From positions 620,001-684,000 of the forward strand of contig NZ_JANADR010000001.1 in assembly GCF_024199925.1 (NCBI RefSeq): a stretch of DNA of 64,000 nucleotides, in the 5' to 3' direction. How positions within the stretch are numbered: the stretch's first letter is position 1; each line of letters begins with the position of its first letter. Shown here one piece after another: positions 52,285 to 62,343 of the stretch. The notes under the pieces were generated by a model. That model was not told where the DNA came from and did not search any database. It saw only the letters and a list, made by a program, of their open reading frames with translations. The DNA comes from Bradyrhizobium sp. CCGUVB1N3. Its GTDB lineage: Bacteria > Pseudomonadota > Alphaproteobacteria > Rhizobiales > Xanthobacteraceae. Both the position numbers and the translations under genes were made by a program.

Positions 52285-53358
52285 TTTTGTTCTGCCCGCC
52301 ACCATTCCCGAAAGCGCGGGCTGGCTGTCGGCGCGCTGCGCCAACGAGCTTTGCCGCTCGACCACCTTGAAGCCGAGATCGAGCACCGGCTGTTCCGGGC
52401 GTCGGCCTTCGATGGCCTCGATCAGCATGGTGGCGGCGGCCCGGCCCATCTCGTAACGGTTGGTGCGCACGCTGGTGAGCGTCGGGACCGCGCTCGCCAT
52501 GAATTCGAGGTCGTTGAAGCCGACGATGGCGATCTGATCGGGGACCGTGATCTCCCGGCGTCGGCATTCGAAGAGCACGCCGAGGGCAAGGTCGTCGTTG
52601 GCGCAAAACACCGCATCGATACTCGGCTCCCGCGCGAGCAGGTCGGCGAACAGCGTTCCCCCCAGCGTCACCGAGGTCGGCGTCGCCGTCGTGACGACCT
52701 GGCGTTGGTCGAACAGGCCGGCGTCCTTCATGGCCGAGACATAGCCGTCCAGCCGCCGCTGCACCCGCGGGTCCATCCGTGCACCGACGAAGCCGACCCT
52801 GCGGCAGCCTTGCGCGAACAGGTGCGCAATTGCCGCGCGCGCTGCCTCAAAGTGCGAAAAGCCGATCATCATGTCGACGGGGGCGGGCCCGAGCTCCATG
52901 ATCTGCACGATCGGGCAATCGGCTGCCTCCAGCATCGCGCGCGATTCGGTCGTCTGGTCGATGCCGGTGACGATCAGCCCTGCCGGCTTCTGCGCCAGGA
53001 ACAGGCGGAGAAGCTTCTCTTCCTGGAGGATGCTGTAGCGGGTATTGGAGAGCTGGATCGAGTAGCGGCTGCCTTCGGACGCATCATAGATGCCGCGCAG
53101 CACGTCGGAGAACACGTTGTTGGTGAGGGAGGGGATCAGGACGGCGATCACTTCCGTGCGCTGCGAGGCCAATGCACGCGCCGCGAGATTCGGCACATAG
53201 CCGAGCTCGCGTGCCGCGCTTTCGACTCGCGCCCGCTTGGCGACCGATAGCGCCTCGGGATTCCTGAAAAAGCGGGACGCGGTGATAGGGCTCACTCCGG
53301 CGAGCTCGGCGACCTCCGCCAGCCGGATCTTGCCCGATTTGGTGCGTTTTCGTCCCAT
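52282..53358 (-). CDS. LacI family regulator of the sugar-acid island
   Basis: A 358-residue repressor. IRLAEVAELAGVSPITASRF is the HTH with the hinge AKRARVESAARELGYVPN, followed by a periplasmic-binding-like effector domain (VIAVLIPSLTNNVFSDVLRG, AIVGFNDLEFMASAVPTLTS). The ATG at 53358 is chosen; an in-frame start at 53388 exists without better signal. It lies between the dehydratase operon on the left and the divergent ABC/kinase operon on the right, and two matching operators flank it, so it should control both. The inducer is likely a sugar or aldonate. Confidence 0.9.
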   Translation of the reverse strand: MGRKRTKSGKIRLAEVAELAGVSPITASRFFRNPEALSVAKRARVESAARELGYVPNLAARALASQRTEVIAVLIPSLTNNVFSDVLRGIYDASEGSRYSIQLSNTRYSILQEEKLLRLFLAQKPAGLIVTGIDQTTESRAMLEAADCPIVQIMELGPAPVDMMIGFSHFEAARAAIAHLFAQGCRRVGFVGARMDPRVQRRLDGYVSAMKDAGLFDQRQVVTTATPTSVTLGGTLFADLLAREPSIDAVFCANDDLALGVLFECRRREITVPDQIAIVGFNDLEFMASAVPTLTSVRTNRYEMGRAAATMLIEAIEGRRPEQPVLDLGFKVVERQSSLAQRADSQPALSGMVAGRTK

Positions 53359-53400
53359 TTGTTGCTCATAGCACAGCCGTTCCTGCAAACAAAGGAACGT

Positions 53401-53414
53401 TGACAGCGCTACCA
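53401..53414. promoter_or_regulatory. LacI-type operator in the divergent LacI/ABC region
   Basis: TGACAGCGCTACCA has ten of fourteen palindromic positions around the core AGCGCT, which is typical of LacI operators. It is 43 bases from the LacI start and about 150 from the ABC ATPase start, and shares TGxxAxCGCTAxCA with the site at 52271. Confidence 0.6.
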
Positions 53415-53562
53415 GCTCAGACTAACCAAAGACAAATTGCCAAAACCGCGCAAACTGCGGACAATGCTGCCTGTATGATGGGGCCTCGTTGGATGGAGCC
53501 TCAGAAGAAAAGGCGGTAGCGGTGCCCGATTGAGCGCTGCGGACCAGTGAGGAGGGAGCTAG

Positions 53563-54630
<1,068 letters not shown>

Positions 54631-54675
54631 GACAGATTTCAACAAACTAAAAAAAGCATCATTGGGAGGAACGAC

Positions 54676-55995
54676 ATGCATGACTTCACCCGCCGGGCAT
54701 TGCTTCAAGGCGGAACGGCGCTGGCTGCAACCGGCGCACTGACTGGGCCTGCACTGTTCGAATTCGCGAAAGCCTGGGCGGCGGATTCGCCGTGGAAGGC
54801 CGAGCCGGGCGCCAAGCTGACCGTGATGCGCTGGAAGCGCTTCGTGCCGGCGGAAGACGATGCGTTCAATGCGATGGTCGCGGCGTTCAAGACGGCGACC
54901 GGCACCGAAATGAACGTGTTCAGCGAGTCCTTTGAGGACGTGCAGCCGAAGGCATCCGTTGCGGCCAATACCGGCTCCGGGCTCGACCTCGCATGGGGTC
55001 TGCATACGCTGCCGCAGCTCTTCCCGACCAAAGTGCTGAAGATGAACGACGTTGCCGATTATCTCGGCAAGAAATACGGCGGCTGGACGGATGCGGCGGC
55101 CAAGACCTGCAAGCTTGGCGACGACTGGCTGGGCATTCCGGTCGCGACCAATGGCGGTTACATGACCTACCGCAAGTCGGCGACCGACAAGGCGGGCTTC
55201 AAGGAGTTTCCGAAAGACTTTCCTGGCTTCCTCGAGATGTGCAAGGCACTCAAGGCGAACAACACGCCTGCAGGTTTTGCTCTTGGGCATGCCAGCGGCG
55301 ACGCCAATGCCTGGCTGCACTGGGTGCTGTGGGGGCACGGCGCCTACACGGTCGACCAGAACGACAAGATCATCATCAATTCGCCCGAAACCGTGAAGGC
55401 GCTGGAGTACTGCAAGGCGCTTTCGGAAACCTTCATCCCCGGCACTCCATCCTGGAACGACTCCTCCAACAACAAGGCGTATCTGGCCGGCGAGCTCTAT
55501 TGTACCCTCAACGGCATTTCGATCTATGTCGCGGCCAAGACGGACCCCACCAAGAAGGAACTCGCCGAAGATACCTATCACGCGCTGCACCCGATCGGGC
55601 CCGTCGGCAAGCCGACTGAATTGCAGCTGGCATTTCCGATTCTCGCCTTTAACTTCACCAAATATCCGAACGCAGCAAAGGCGTTCATCGCCTTCATGCT
55701 GGAGAAGGAAAACTACGAGAAGTGGATGGATGGTGCACAGGGTTACCTGACACAGACCCTGAATGCGTATGAAACCGCGCCGGTCTGGACGGCCGATCCA
55801 AAGAACGCCGTGTTCGCGCAGGCATCCAAGCGCACCCTGCCGGCGTCCGGCATCGGTACGGTGGGCGAGAAGGCGGCAACCGCAATCGCAGACTTCATCG
55901 TCGTTGACATGTTTGCCAACTATTGCACCGGCACGAAGGACGCAAAGGGTGCGGTTGCGGAAGCCGAACGGCAATTGAAGCGCATCTATCGCTGA
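54676..55995 (+). CDS. Sugar ABC transporter solute-binding protein with Tat signal
   Basis: A 439-residue family 1 solute-binding protein. The N-terminus HDFTRRALLQGGTALAATGA is a twin-arginine signal, cleaved near AWAADS, so the protein is exported folded. The mature part (AKLTVMRWKRFVPAEDDAFN, LAWGLHTLPQLFPTK, ATNGGYMTYRKSATD) has the two-lobed sugar-binding pattern. The ATG follows GGGAGG. A strong hairpin directly after the stop probably keeps its transcript level above that of the permeases. Confidence 0.88.
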   Translation: MHDFTRRALLQGGTALAATGALTGPALFEFAKAWAADSPWKAEPGAKLTVMRWKRFVPAEDDAFNAMVAAFKTATGTEMNVFSESFEDVQPKASVAANTGSGLDLAWGLHTLPQLFPTKVLKMNDVADYLGKKYGGWTDAAAKTCKLGDDWLGIPVATNGGYMTYRKSATDKAGFKEFPKDFPGFLEMCKALKANNTPAGFALGHASGDANAWLHWVLWGHGAYTVDQNDKIIINSPETVKALEYCKALSETFIPGTPSWNDSSNNKAYLAGELYCTLNGISIYVAAKTDPTKKELAEDTYHALHPIGPVGKPTELQLAFPILAFNFTKYPNAAKAFIAFMLEKENYEKWMDGAQGYLTQTLNAYETAPVWTADPKNAVFAQASKRTLPASGIGTVGEKAATAIADFIVVDMFANYCTGTKDAKGAVAEAERQLKRIYR

Positions 55996-56002
55996 TGATA
56001 TC

Positions 56003-56030
56003 GAGCGGGCGGCTGTCTGGCCGCCCGCTC
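56003..56030 (+). terminator. Strong hairpin between binding-protein and permease genes
   Basis: Perfect 11-base arms GAGCGGGCGGC and GCCGCCCGCTC with a 6-base loop. No U-tract follows, so it acts more like a processing or stabilising stem, giving high binding-protein and lower permease expression, a common design in such operons. Confidence 0.75.
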
Positions 56031-56058
56031 ATTCGCACTCTGATCGGGGATATCGGGC

Positions 56059-57015
56059 ATGGCTGATGTCGTAGTTGCTTCTCAAGCCAAGCCTCAGTTT
56101 CGAGAGGCAAGCGCCTGGGACCACCTCAGGTACAACCGCAACTGGCTCGGCTTCTGGTTCATGCTGCCGGCCATGGCCTTCCTGATCTTCTTCCTGGCCT
56201 ATCCGCTGGGGCTCGGCATCTGGCTGTCCTTCACCGACACCCGCATCGGCCGGGTCGGCCAGTTCATCGGCACCGAGAATTATCAATGGCTGTGGGACGA
56301 CTCCATCTTCTGGCTGTCGGTGTTCAACACGCTGCTCTACACTTTCGTCGCCAGCGCTCTCAAATTCGCGATCGGGCTCTATCTCGCGCTGCTCTTGAAC
56401 GAGAACATGCCGTTCAAGGCGATGCTGCGTGCGATGGTCCTGATCCCCTTCATCGTGCCGACGGTGCTCTCGGCGCTGGCGTTCTGGTGGATCTTCGATT
56501 CCCAGTTCTCGATCATCTCGTGGTCGCTGAAGCATCTCGGTCTGATCAGCCAGAACATCAATTTCCTCGGCGACACGACCTGGGCACGCATTTGCGTGAT
56601 CTTCGCCAACATCTGGCGCGGCGTGCCGTTCGTGGCGATCACGCTGCTCGCCGGCCTGCAGACGGTGTCGCCCTCGCTCTATGAAGCCGCGACGCTGGAC
56701 GGCGCCACGCGCTGGCAGAATTTCCGGTACATCACCTATCCGCTGCTGACGCCGATCATCGCGGTCGTGATGACCTTCTCGGTGCTATTCACCTTCACCG
56801 ACTTCCAGCTGATCTGGGCGATGACCCGCGGCGGCCCGGTCAATGCCACCCATCTGATGGCGACGCTGTCCTATCAGCGCGCGATCATCGCGGGGCAGCT
56901 CGGCGAGGGCGCGGCGATCTCCAGTGCGATGATCCCGTTCCTGCTCGCCGCGATCATGGTTTCATGGTTCGGGTTGCAGCGCCGGAAGTGGCAACAGGGA
57001 GAGAACAATGACTGA
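56059..57015 (+). CDS. Sugar ABC transporter permease (MalF/UgpA type)
   Basis: A 318-residue inner-membrane permease. It starts with a cytoplasmic N-terminus, then FMLPAMAFLIFFLAYPLGLG as helix 1, further helices, and the EAA loop LYEAATLDGATRWQNFRYIT that contacts the ATPase, followed by FTDFQLIWAMTRGGP. Its last bases overlap the next permease gene by 8. Transport substrate unknown, likely a monosaccharide or sugar acid used by the island. Confidence 0.9.
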   Translation: MADVVVASQAKPQFREASAWDHLRYNRNWLGFWFMLPAMAFLIFFLAYPLGLGIWLSFTDTRIGRVGQFIGTENYQWLWDDSIFWLSVFNTLLYTFVASALKFAIGLYLALLLNENMPFKAMLRAMVLIPFIVPTVLSALAFWWIFDSQFSIISWSLKHLGLISQNINFLGDTTWARICVIFANIWRGVPFVAITLLAGLQTVSPSLYEAATLDGATRWQNFRYITYPLLTPIIAVVMTFSVLFTFTDFQLIWAMTRGGPVNATHLMATLSYQRAIIAGQLGEGAAISSAMIPFLLAAIMVSWFGLQRRKWQQGENND

Positions 57016-57931
57016 TCTTCCTGCCTCGAAAGTCGATCTCAAGACCGTCCTCGCGACGCCTGCGCGCGTCGATAACAGCGAAGGCATGAGCTACCTGCAG
57101 TCGGTGCCGCGCCGGATCGTGACGCTGTACCTGCCGCTCGCGATCATCGTCGTGATCCTCTTGTTCCCGTTCTACTGGATGGCGCTGACCTCGGTGAAGC
57201 CGGACGAGCAGTTGCTCGATCTCGACAAGTACAACCCGTTCTGGACCTGGAATCCGACCTTCAAGCATTTCCACAAGCTGCTGTTCGAGAGCTACTATCC
57301 GCACTGGCTCTGGAACACGATGTATGTGGCGGTCTGCGCCACGGTGCTCTCGATCATCGCATCGGTGCTGGCGGCCTATGCCATCGTGCGCTTGCGCTAC
57401 AAGGGGGCAAATCTCGTCGGCGGGCTGATTTTCCTCGCCTACCTGGTGCCGCCGTCGATCCTGTTCATCCCGCTCGCCACCGTCGTGTTCCAGTACGGCC
57501 TATTCGACTCGCCGATGGCGCTGATCCTGACCTATCCGACCATCCTGATCCCGTTCTCGACCTGGCTGTTGATGGGCTATTTCAAGACCATTCCGTTCGA
57601 GCTCGAGGAATGCGCGCTGATCGATGGAGCAAGCCGCTGGCAGATCCTGGTCAAGATCGTGTTGCCGCTGGCAATCCCCGGCTTGATCTCGGCCTTCATC
57701 TTCTGCTTCACGCTGTGCTGGAACGAGTTCATCTACGCGTTGACCTTCCTGCAATCGACCAGCAACAAGACGGTGCCGGTCGCGATCGTCAACGAGTTCG
57801 TGGACGGCGACATCTACCGCTGGGGCTCGTTGATGGCGGGGGCGCTGGCGGGGTCGCTGCCGCTGGTTATCCTTTACGCCTTCTTCGTGGAGCATTATGT
57901 GTCGGCGATGACCGGCGCCGTGAAGGAATGA
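57008..57931 (+). CDS. Sugar ABC transporter permease (MalG/UgpE type)
   Basis: A 307-residue permease forming a heterodimer with the preceding one. The first helix is IVTLYLPLAIIVVILLFPFY, and the EAA motif ELEECALIDGASRWQILVKI lies in the C-terminal half, ending GSLPLVILYAFFVEHYVSAM. The ATG overlaps the upstream gene by 8 bases, ensuring coupled synthesis. An unusually long N-terminal tail of about 40 residues precedes helix 1. Confidence 0.9.
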   Translation: MTDLPASKVDLKTVLATPARVDNSEGMSYLQSVPRRIVTLYLPLAIIVVILLFPFYWMALTSVKPDEQLLDLDKYNPFWTWNPTFKHFHKLLFESYYPHWLWNTMYVAVCATVLSIIASVLAAYAIVRLRYKGANLVGGLIFLAYLVPPSILFIPLATVVFQYGLFDSPMALILTYPTILIPFSTWLLMGYFKTIPFELEECALIDGASRWQILVKIVLPLAIPGLISAFIFCFTLCWNEFIYALTFLQSTSNKTVPVAIVNEFVDGDIYRWGSLMAGALAGSLPLVILYAFFVEHYVSAMTGAVKE

Positions 57932-57997
57932 TTGCGGGCCCGTCGTAAGTGCGCGTCCGAATGGGCGCGTTCAAGATCAATAAGAAGGAGTAGGCTC

Positions 57998-58984
57998 TTG
58001 CACATTCTGGTTCTCGGCGCTGCCGGCATGGTCGGCCGCAAATTGTGCGAACGGCTGCTACGCGATGGCCGGCTCGGCAAGAGCGACGTCACCAAGCTGA
58101 CCATGCATGACGTGGTCGAGCCGAAGAAGCCCGAGAAGGCCGGCTTTGCCGTCGAGACGGTGTCCGGCGATTTTGCCGTTCCCGGAGCCGCCGAAAAGCT
58201 GATCGCGGGCCGCCCGGACGTGATCTTCCATCTGGCCGCCATCGTCTCCGGCGAGGCCGAGCTCGATTTCGACAAGGGCTATCGCATCAATCTCGACGGC
58301 ACGCGGATGCTGCTCGATGCCGTCCGCCTCGCTGGCGGTGGCTACAAGCCGCGCGTGGTCTTCACCTCCTCGATCGCGGTGTTCGGCGCTCCGTTCCCGG
58401 ATGCGATCGGCGACGAGTTCTTCCACACGCCGCTGCTCAGCTACGGCACCCAGAAGGCGATCGGCGAACTGCTGCTCGCCGACTATTCCCGCCGCGGCTT
58501 CCTCGACGGCATCGGCATCCGCCTGCCGACAATCTGCATCCGGCCCGGCCTGCCCAACAAAGCGGCATCCGGCTTCTTCTCCAACATTTTGCGCGAGCCG
58601 CTGGCTGGCAAGGACGCGATCCTGCCGGTCTCCGAAGACGTCCGCCACTGGCATGCGACGCCGCGCTCCGCGGTGGGCTTCCTGCTCCACGCCGGCACCA
58701 TGGACCTCGCCGCGGTCGGTCCGCGCCGCAATCTCACCATGCCTGGCCTGTCGGCGACGGTCGGCGAGCAGATCGCCGCCCTGAAGCGGGTCGCGGGCGA
58801 GAAGGTCGCCGCCCGCATCAAGCGGGAGCCGGATCCCTTCATCGTCGGCATCGTCAGTGGCTGGCCGCGCAATTTCGATGCGCGTCGCTCGCGCGAGCTC
58901 GGCTTCACCACCGCCGAGAAGAGCTTCGATGATATCATCCGCATTCACATCGAAGACGAGCTGGGCGGCAATTTCGTCGCCTGA
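57998..58984 (+). CDS. NAD-dependent epimerase/dehydrogenase, DenD-like
   Basis: A 328-residue extended SDR. MHILVLGAAGMVGRKLCERL is the Rossmann start, VVFTSSIAVFGAPFPDAIGD and LSYGTQKAIGELLLADY hold Ser and YxxxK. The pattern matches D-erythronate dehydrogenase (DenD) and relatives. The start is a TTG at 57998, preceded by AAGGAG at proper spacing. DenD proper works with a DUF1537 kinase and a decarboxylase; neither is present, so a different sugar-acid oxidation within this island is likely. Confidence 0.8.
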   Translation: MHILVLGAAGMVGRKLCERLLRDGRLGKSDVTKLTMHDVVEPKKPEKAGFAVETVSGDFAVPGAAEKLIAGRPDVIFHLAAIVSGEAELDFDKGYRINLDGTRMLLDAVRLAGGGYKPRVVFTSSIAVFGAPFPDAIGDEFFHTPLLSYGTQKAIGELLLADYSRRGFLDGIGIRLPTICIRPGLPNKAASGFFSNILREPLAGKDAILPVSEDVRHWHATPRSAVGFLLHAGTMDLAAVGPRRNLTMPGLSATVGEQIAALKRVAGEKVAARIKREPDPFIVGIVSGWPRNFDARRSRELGFTTAEKSFDDIIRIHIEDELGGNFVA

Positions 58985-59013
58985 CGTAACCGGTGAACAG
59001 TGTGGGTGGAGTG

Positions 59014-59991
59014 ATGGTGAGCGTTGCTTGCATCGGTGAATGCATGGTCGAGCTCCGGCAGGCCCAAGGAGGCGGGCAGTCCGGCGGCCAGGGGCAGGGC
59101 GGCGGGCTCTACTCGCGCGGCTTCGGCGGCGACACGCTCAACACGGCCGTCTATCTCGCGCGGCTCGAGGTCAAGGTCGACTATCTCACCGCGCTCGGCG
59201 ACGACGGCTTGAGCGATGAGATGGTGACGGCCTGGACGGCGGAGGGCGTCGGCACCAGGCGTGTCGTGCGTCTGCCCGGCAAGCTGCCCGGCCTCTACAT
59301 GATCCAGCTCGATGCGAAGGGCGAGCGGCAGTTCTTTCACTGGCGCGACAGCGCAGCTGCGCGCCGGCTGATGGATCTGCCGGAGACGGACGAGCTCCTC
59401 AACTCCTTGATGAGCTACGACATCGTCTATCTCTCCGCCATCACCCTCTCGATCTACGATCAGGCCGGGCGGGAGCGCCTGTTCGCGGCGATCAAGCGCG
59501 CGCGCCTGCTCGGCACCCGCTTCGTGTTCGACACCAATTTTCGCGCCCGCGGCTGGCCCGATCGCGACGTTGCCCGCGAGGTGTTTGCCGCGGCCTTCGA
59601 GGCCGCCGACATCGTGCTGACCTCGACCGAGGATCTGCTTGCGCTGTACCCCGGTGAAAGCCATGCCGATTTGATGGCGCGCATCACCACTCCCGAGCTG
59701 GTATTCCGTCTCGCCGAGCCGGTCAGCCTGTTGCGCTTTCCGGGCGGCACCAGCGAGGTGCGTGCCGAGCCGCTGACCAAGCCGGTGGTCGACACCACCG
59801 CGGCCGGCGACAGCTTTGCCGCGGCCTATATCGCAGCCCGGCTTGCCGGCTCCGATCCGGTCGAGGCCGCGCAGGCCGGGCATCGCCTTGCGAGCCTCGT
59901 GATCTGCTATCCCGGTGCCATCATTCCGGCCTATGCCATGCCGCCGAAGAAGCGGCTCCGGCCGGCAACCTCACGCCAAGCGACAAAGTGA
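59014..59991 (+). CDS. PfkB-family sugar kinase (2-keto-3-deoxygluconate kinase-like)
   Basis: A 325-residue ribokinase-fold enzyme. MVSVACIGECMVEL starts the fold, RGFGGDTLNTAVYLARL is the substrate-binding glycine motif, and VVDTTAAGDSFAAAYIAARL contains the catalytic Asp in the anion-hole motif (AAGD in place of GAGD). The ATG at 59014 follows GGAG; a GTG 21 bases earlier is an alternative. The next gene is KDPG aldolase, so phosphorylation of 2-keto-3-deoxygluconate to KDPG is the natural reading. Confidence 0.85.
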   Translation: MVSVACIGECMVELRQAQGGGQSGGQGQGGGLYSRGFGGDTLNTAVYLARLEVKVDYLTALGDDGLSDEMVTAWTAEGVGTRRVVRLPGKLPGLYMIQLDAKGERQFFHWRDSAAARRLMDLPETDELLNSLMSYDIVYLSAITLSIYDQAGRERLFAAIKRARLLGTRFVFDTNFRARGWPDRDVAREVFAAAFEAADIVLTSTEDLLALYPGESHADLMARITTPELVFRLAEPVSLLRFPGGTSEVRAEPLTKPVVDTTAAGDSFAAAYIAARLAGSDPVEAAQAGHRLASLVICYPGAIIPAYAMPPKKRLRPATSRQATK

Positions 59992-60004
59992 AAATCGAGA
60001 CGCC

Positions 60005-60655
60005 ATGACCACGACTGCCAAACAGGAAAAGCTCGCGGCGCTGTTCAAGGCCGCGACCGTCATCCCCGTCCTCACCATCGAGCGTCTCGAGGACGCCGTG
60101 CCGCTGGCGCGCGCCCTCGTTGCCGGTGGCGTCAAGACGCTGGAGGTGACGCTGCGCACCTCCGTGGCGATCGAGGCGGCAAAGGCGATGATATCGGAGG
60201 TGCCGGAGGCGATCGTCGGCATCGGCACCATTCTCAACCCGGCCGACCTTGCGCGTGCCGAGAAGCTCGGCGTCAAGTTCGGCATCAGCCCGGGCGGCAC
60301 GCCCGATCTGTTGAAGGCCGCCGCCGACAGCGCCTTGCCCTTTGCCCCGGGCATTGCGACTGCGTCCGAGCTGATGCAGGCGTTGGCATTCGGCTTCGAT
60401 CTGGCAAAGTTCTTCCCGGCGGAGCAGGCCGGCGGCATCAAGGGCCTGCGGGCGCTGGGCGGTCCGTTCCCCAATGTGCGCTTTTGCCCCACCGGCGGCG
60501 TCGGCGAGGCCAATGCGGCGACCTGGCTCGCCGAGCCGAACGTGCTGGCGGTCGGCGGTTCCTGGCTATGCCCGGCTGCGGAGATCAGGGCGGGGAACTG
60601 GGCCGGCATAACTGCCATCTGCCAGCGCACCCTGAAAGGCCTCAAAGCCACGTGA
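60005..60655 (+). CDS. eda: 2-Dehydro-3-deoxy-phosphogluconate aldolase
   Basis: A 216-residue class I aldolase splitting KDPG into pyruvate and glyceraldehyde-3-phosphate. VIPVLTIERLEDAVPLARAL opens the barrel, KTLEVTLRT contains the catalytic Glu, FDLAKFFPAEQAGG the Schiff-base Lys, and FCPTGGVGEANAATWL the phosphate loop. It begins 13 bases after the kinase gene and completes a kinase-aldolase pair for an Entner-Doudoroff type end. Length is normal. Confidence 0.93.
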   Translation: MTTTAKQEKLAALFKAATVIPVLTIERLEDAVPLARALVAGGVKTLEVTLRTSVAIEAAKAMISEVPEAIVGIGTILNPADLARAEKLGVKFGISPGGTPDLLKAAADSALPFAPGIATASELMQALAFGFDLAKFFPAEQAGGIKGLRALGGPFPNVRFCPTGGVGEANAATWLAEPNVLAVGGSWLCPAAEIRAGNWAGITAICQRTLKGLKAT

Positions 60656-60721
60656 AGTCTTGGGCCTGATGGGCTAAGAATCGGGCAGGGGGAGACGAGG
60701 GAAGATCTGAGGAGAGTGACC

Positions 60722-61891
60722 ATGACCGCCAGCATCGTCGGATGGGCGCACACGCCGTTCGGCAAGTTCGACACCGAGATCGTCGAAAGCCTCGTCACGC
60801 GCGTTGCCAATGAGGCGCTCGCCGATGCCGGCATCTCGGCTGGCGATGTCGACGAGATCGTGCTCGGTCATTTCAACGCCGGCTTCTCGCCGCAGGATTT
60901 TACCGCCTCGCTGGTGCTCCAGGCCGATCCGCATTTGCGCTTCAAGCCGGCGACCCGTGTCGAGAACGCCTGCGCCACCGGCTCGGCCGCCGTGCATCAG
61001 GGCCTGCGCGCGATCGCGGCCGGCGCTGCCAAAATCGTGCTGGTCGTCGGCGTCGAGCAGATGACGCGCACGCCGGGTCCGGAGATCGGCAAGAACCTCC
61101 TGAAGGCGTCCTATCTGCCGGAAGACGGCGACACCGTTGGCGGCTTCGCCGGCGTGTTCGGCAAGATCGCCAGCGCCTATTTCCAGAAATACGGCGACCA
61201 GTCCGACGCGCTGGCGCTGATCGCGGCCAAGAACCACAAGAACGGCGTTGCCAACCCCTTCGCCCAGATGCGCAAGGATTTTGGCTTCGAGTTCTGCCGC
61301 TCCGAAAGCGAGAAGAATCCTTACGTCGCCGGTCCCCTGAAGCGCACCGACTGCTCGCTCGTCTCCGACGGCGCTGCGGCACTGGTGCTGGCCGACGCCG
61401 AGACCGCCAAGGGCATGAGCAAGTCGATCGGCTTCCGCGCCACCGCGCATGCCCAGGACTTCCTGCCGATGAGCAAGCGCGACATCCTCCAGTTCGAAGG
61501 CTGCACGGTTGCCTGGCAGCGCGCGCTTGAGAAGGCCGGCGTGTCGCTCGCCGACCTCTCCTTCGTCGAGACCCACGACTGCTTCACGGTCGCCGAGCTG
61601 ATCGAATATGAAGCGATGGGCCTGACGCCGAGGGGGCAGGGCGCCCGTGCCATCAAGGAGGGCTGGACGCTGAAGGACGGCAAGCTGCCGGTCAATCCGT
61701 CCGGCGGGCTCAAGTCGAAGGGCCATCCGATCGGCGCCACCGGCGTCTCCATGCATGTGATGACCGCAATGCAGCTTGCAGGCCAGGCGCCCGAGGGCAT
61801 GCAGATCAAGGGCGCCAGGCTCGGCGGCATCTTCAACATGGGCGGTGCTGCCGTCGCCAACTACGTTTCCGTCCTGGAGCCGTTGAAGTAA
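60722..61891 (+). CDS. Thiolase-like acetyl-CoA acetyltransferase (SCP2/SCP-x type)
   Basis: A 389-residue thiolase. RVENACATGSAAVHQGLRAI carries the nucleophilic Cys, FVETHDCFTVAELIEYEAMG the NEAF-equivalent region, and KSKGHPIGATGVSMHVMTAM the catalytic His; the final Cys of classic thiolases is replaced as usual in this group. The ATG at 60722 follows GAGGAG. It lies 66 bases after the aldolase gene and a hairpin ends its message, so it may be a separate unit. Likely cleaves a beta-keto acyl-CoA together with the following CoA-transferase gene. Confidence 0.85.
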   Translation: MTASIVGWAHTPFGKFDTEIVESLVTRVANEALADAGISAGDVDEIVLGHFNAGFSPQDFTASLVLQADPHLRFKPATRVENACATGSAAVHQGLRAIAAGAAKIVLVVGVEQMTRTPGPEIGKNLLKASYLPEDGDTVGGFAGVFGKIASAYFQKYGDQSDALALIAAKNHKNGVANPFAQMRKDFGFEFCRSESEKNPYVAGPLKRTDCSLVSDGAAALVLADAETAKGMSKSIGFRATAHAQDFLPMSKRDILQFEGCTVAWQRALEKAGVSLADLSFVETHDCFTVAELIEYEAMGLTPRGQGARAIKEGWTLKDGKLPVNPSGGLKSKGHPIGATGVSMHVMTAMQLAGQAPEGMQIKGARLGGIFNMGGAAVANYVSVLEPLK

Positions 61892-61896
61892 GCTGT

Positions 61897-61935
61897 AAGG
61901 GTGGGCAAAGGCGCGAATGCGCCGCGCCCACCCTT
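61897..61935 (+). terminator. Long hairpin after the thiolase gene
   Basis: Outer arms AAGGGTGGGC and GCCCACCCTT pair perfectly over 10 bases, and an inner GGCGC-GAAT-GCGCC stem stacks on top. The same composite hairpin type, GGGTGGGC...GCCCACCC, is common after genes in Bradyrhizobium-like genomes, from memory. Confidence 0.75.
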
Positions 61936-62011
61936 CCTTGCGCTATGTCAAGGTGGCCACGTTTCGCTTCGCTCACCCTCCTGCTCTTGATTGATTTCCG
62001 GGGAATGCATC

Positions 62012-62212
62012 ATGAGCAATGATAGCTCGCTATCACTCGACGAACTCAACGATCGTATCGCGATCCTCGAGGGCAATATCAGGCAGCTCATCGAGCAGGC
62101 CGCCGCCGCGTCCGGCGAGCAGAGCGAGGCGCGTATCGCCGATCGCATCAACCAGCAGAACGACGAGCTCGACCGGCTGCTCAAGATCCGCGAAGCCCGC
62201 CAGAAGAAATAA
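62012..62212 (+). CDS. Small coiled-coil protein, function unknown
   Basis: A 66-residue, strongly helical and acidic/basic alternating protein: LDELNDRIAILEGNIRQLIE and RIADRINQQNDELDRLLKIR, with heptad-like Leu/Ile spacing, so probably a short dimeric coiled coil. The ATG at 62012 follows GGGGAA. It is separate from its neighbours by a hairpin on the left and 131 bases on the right. No function is recognised. Confidence 0.6.
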   Translation: MSNDSSLSLDELNDRIAILEGNIRQLIEQAAAASGEQSEARIADRINQQNDELDRLLKIREARQKK

Positions 62213-62343
62213 GCGGCGCCGCCCCGTGCTCGCACGCGGCGCATGCGGCCATACGCCCGCCGCCCTTGCTTGGGCCTCGCCGCTTCAGTTAGCTGGCCGA
62301 AATCGCGGGCCGCAGCTGGGCCCCGCGCAATCGGGAGTGAACG

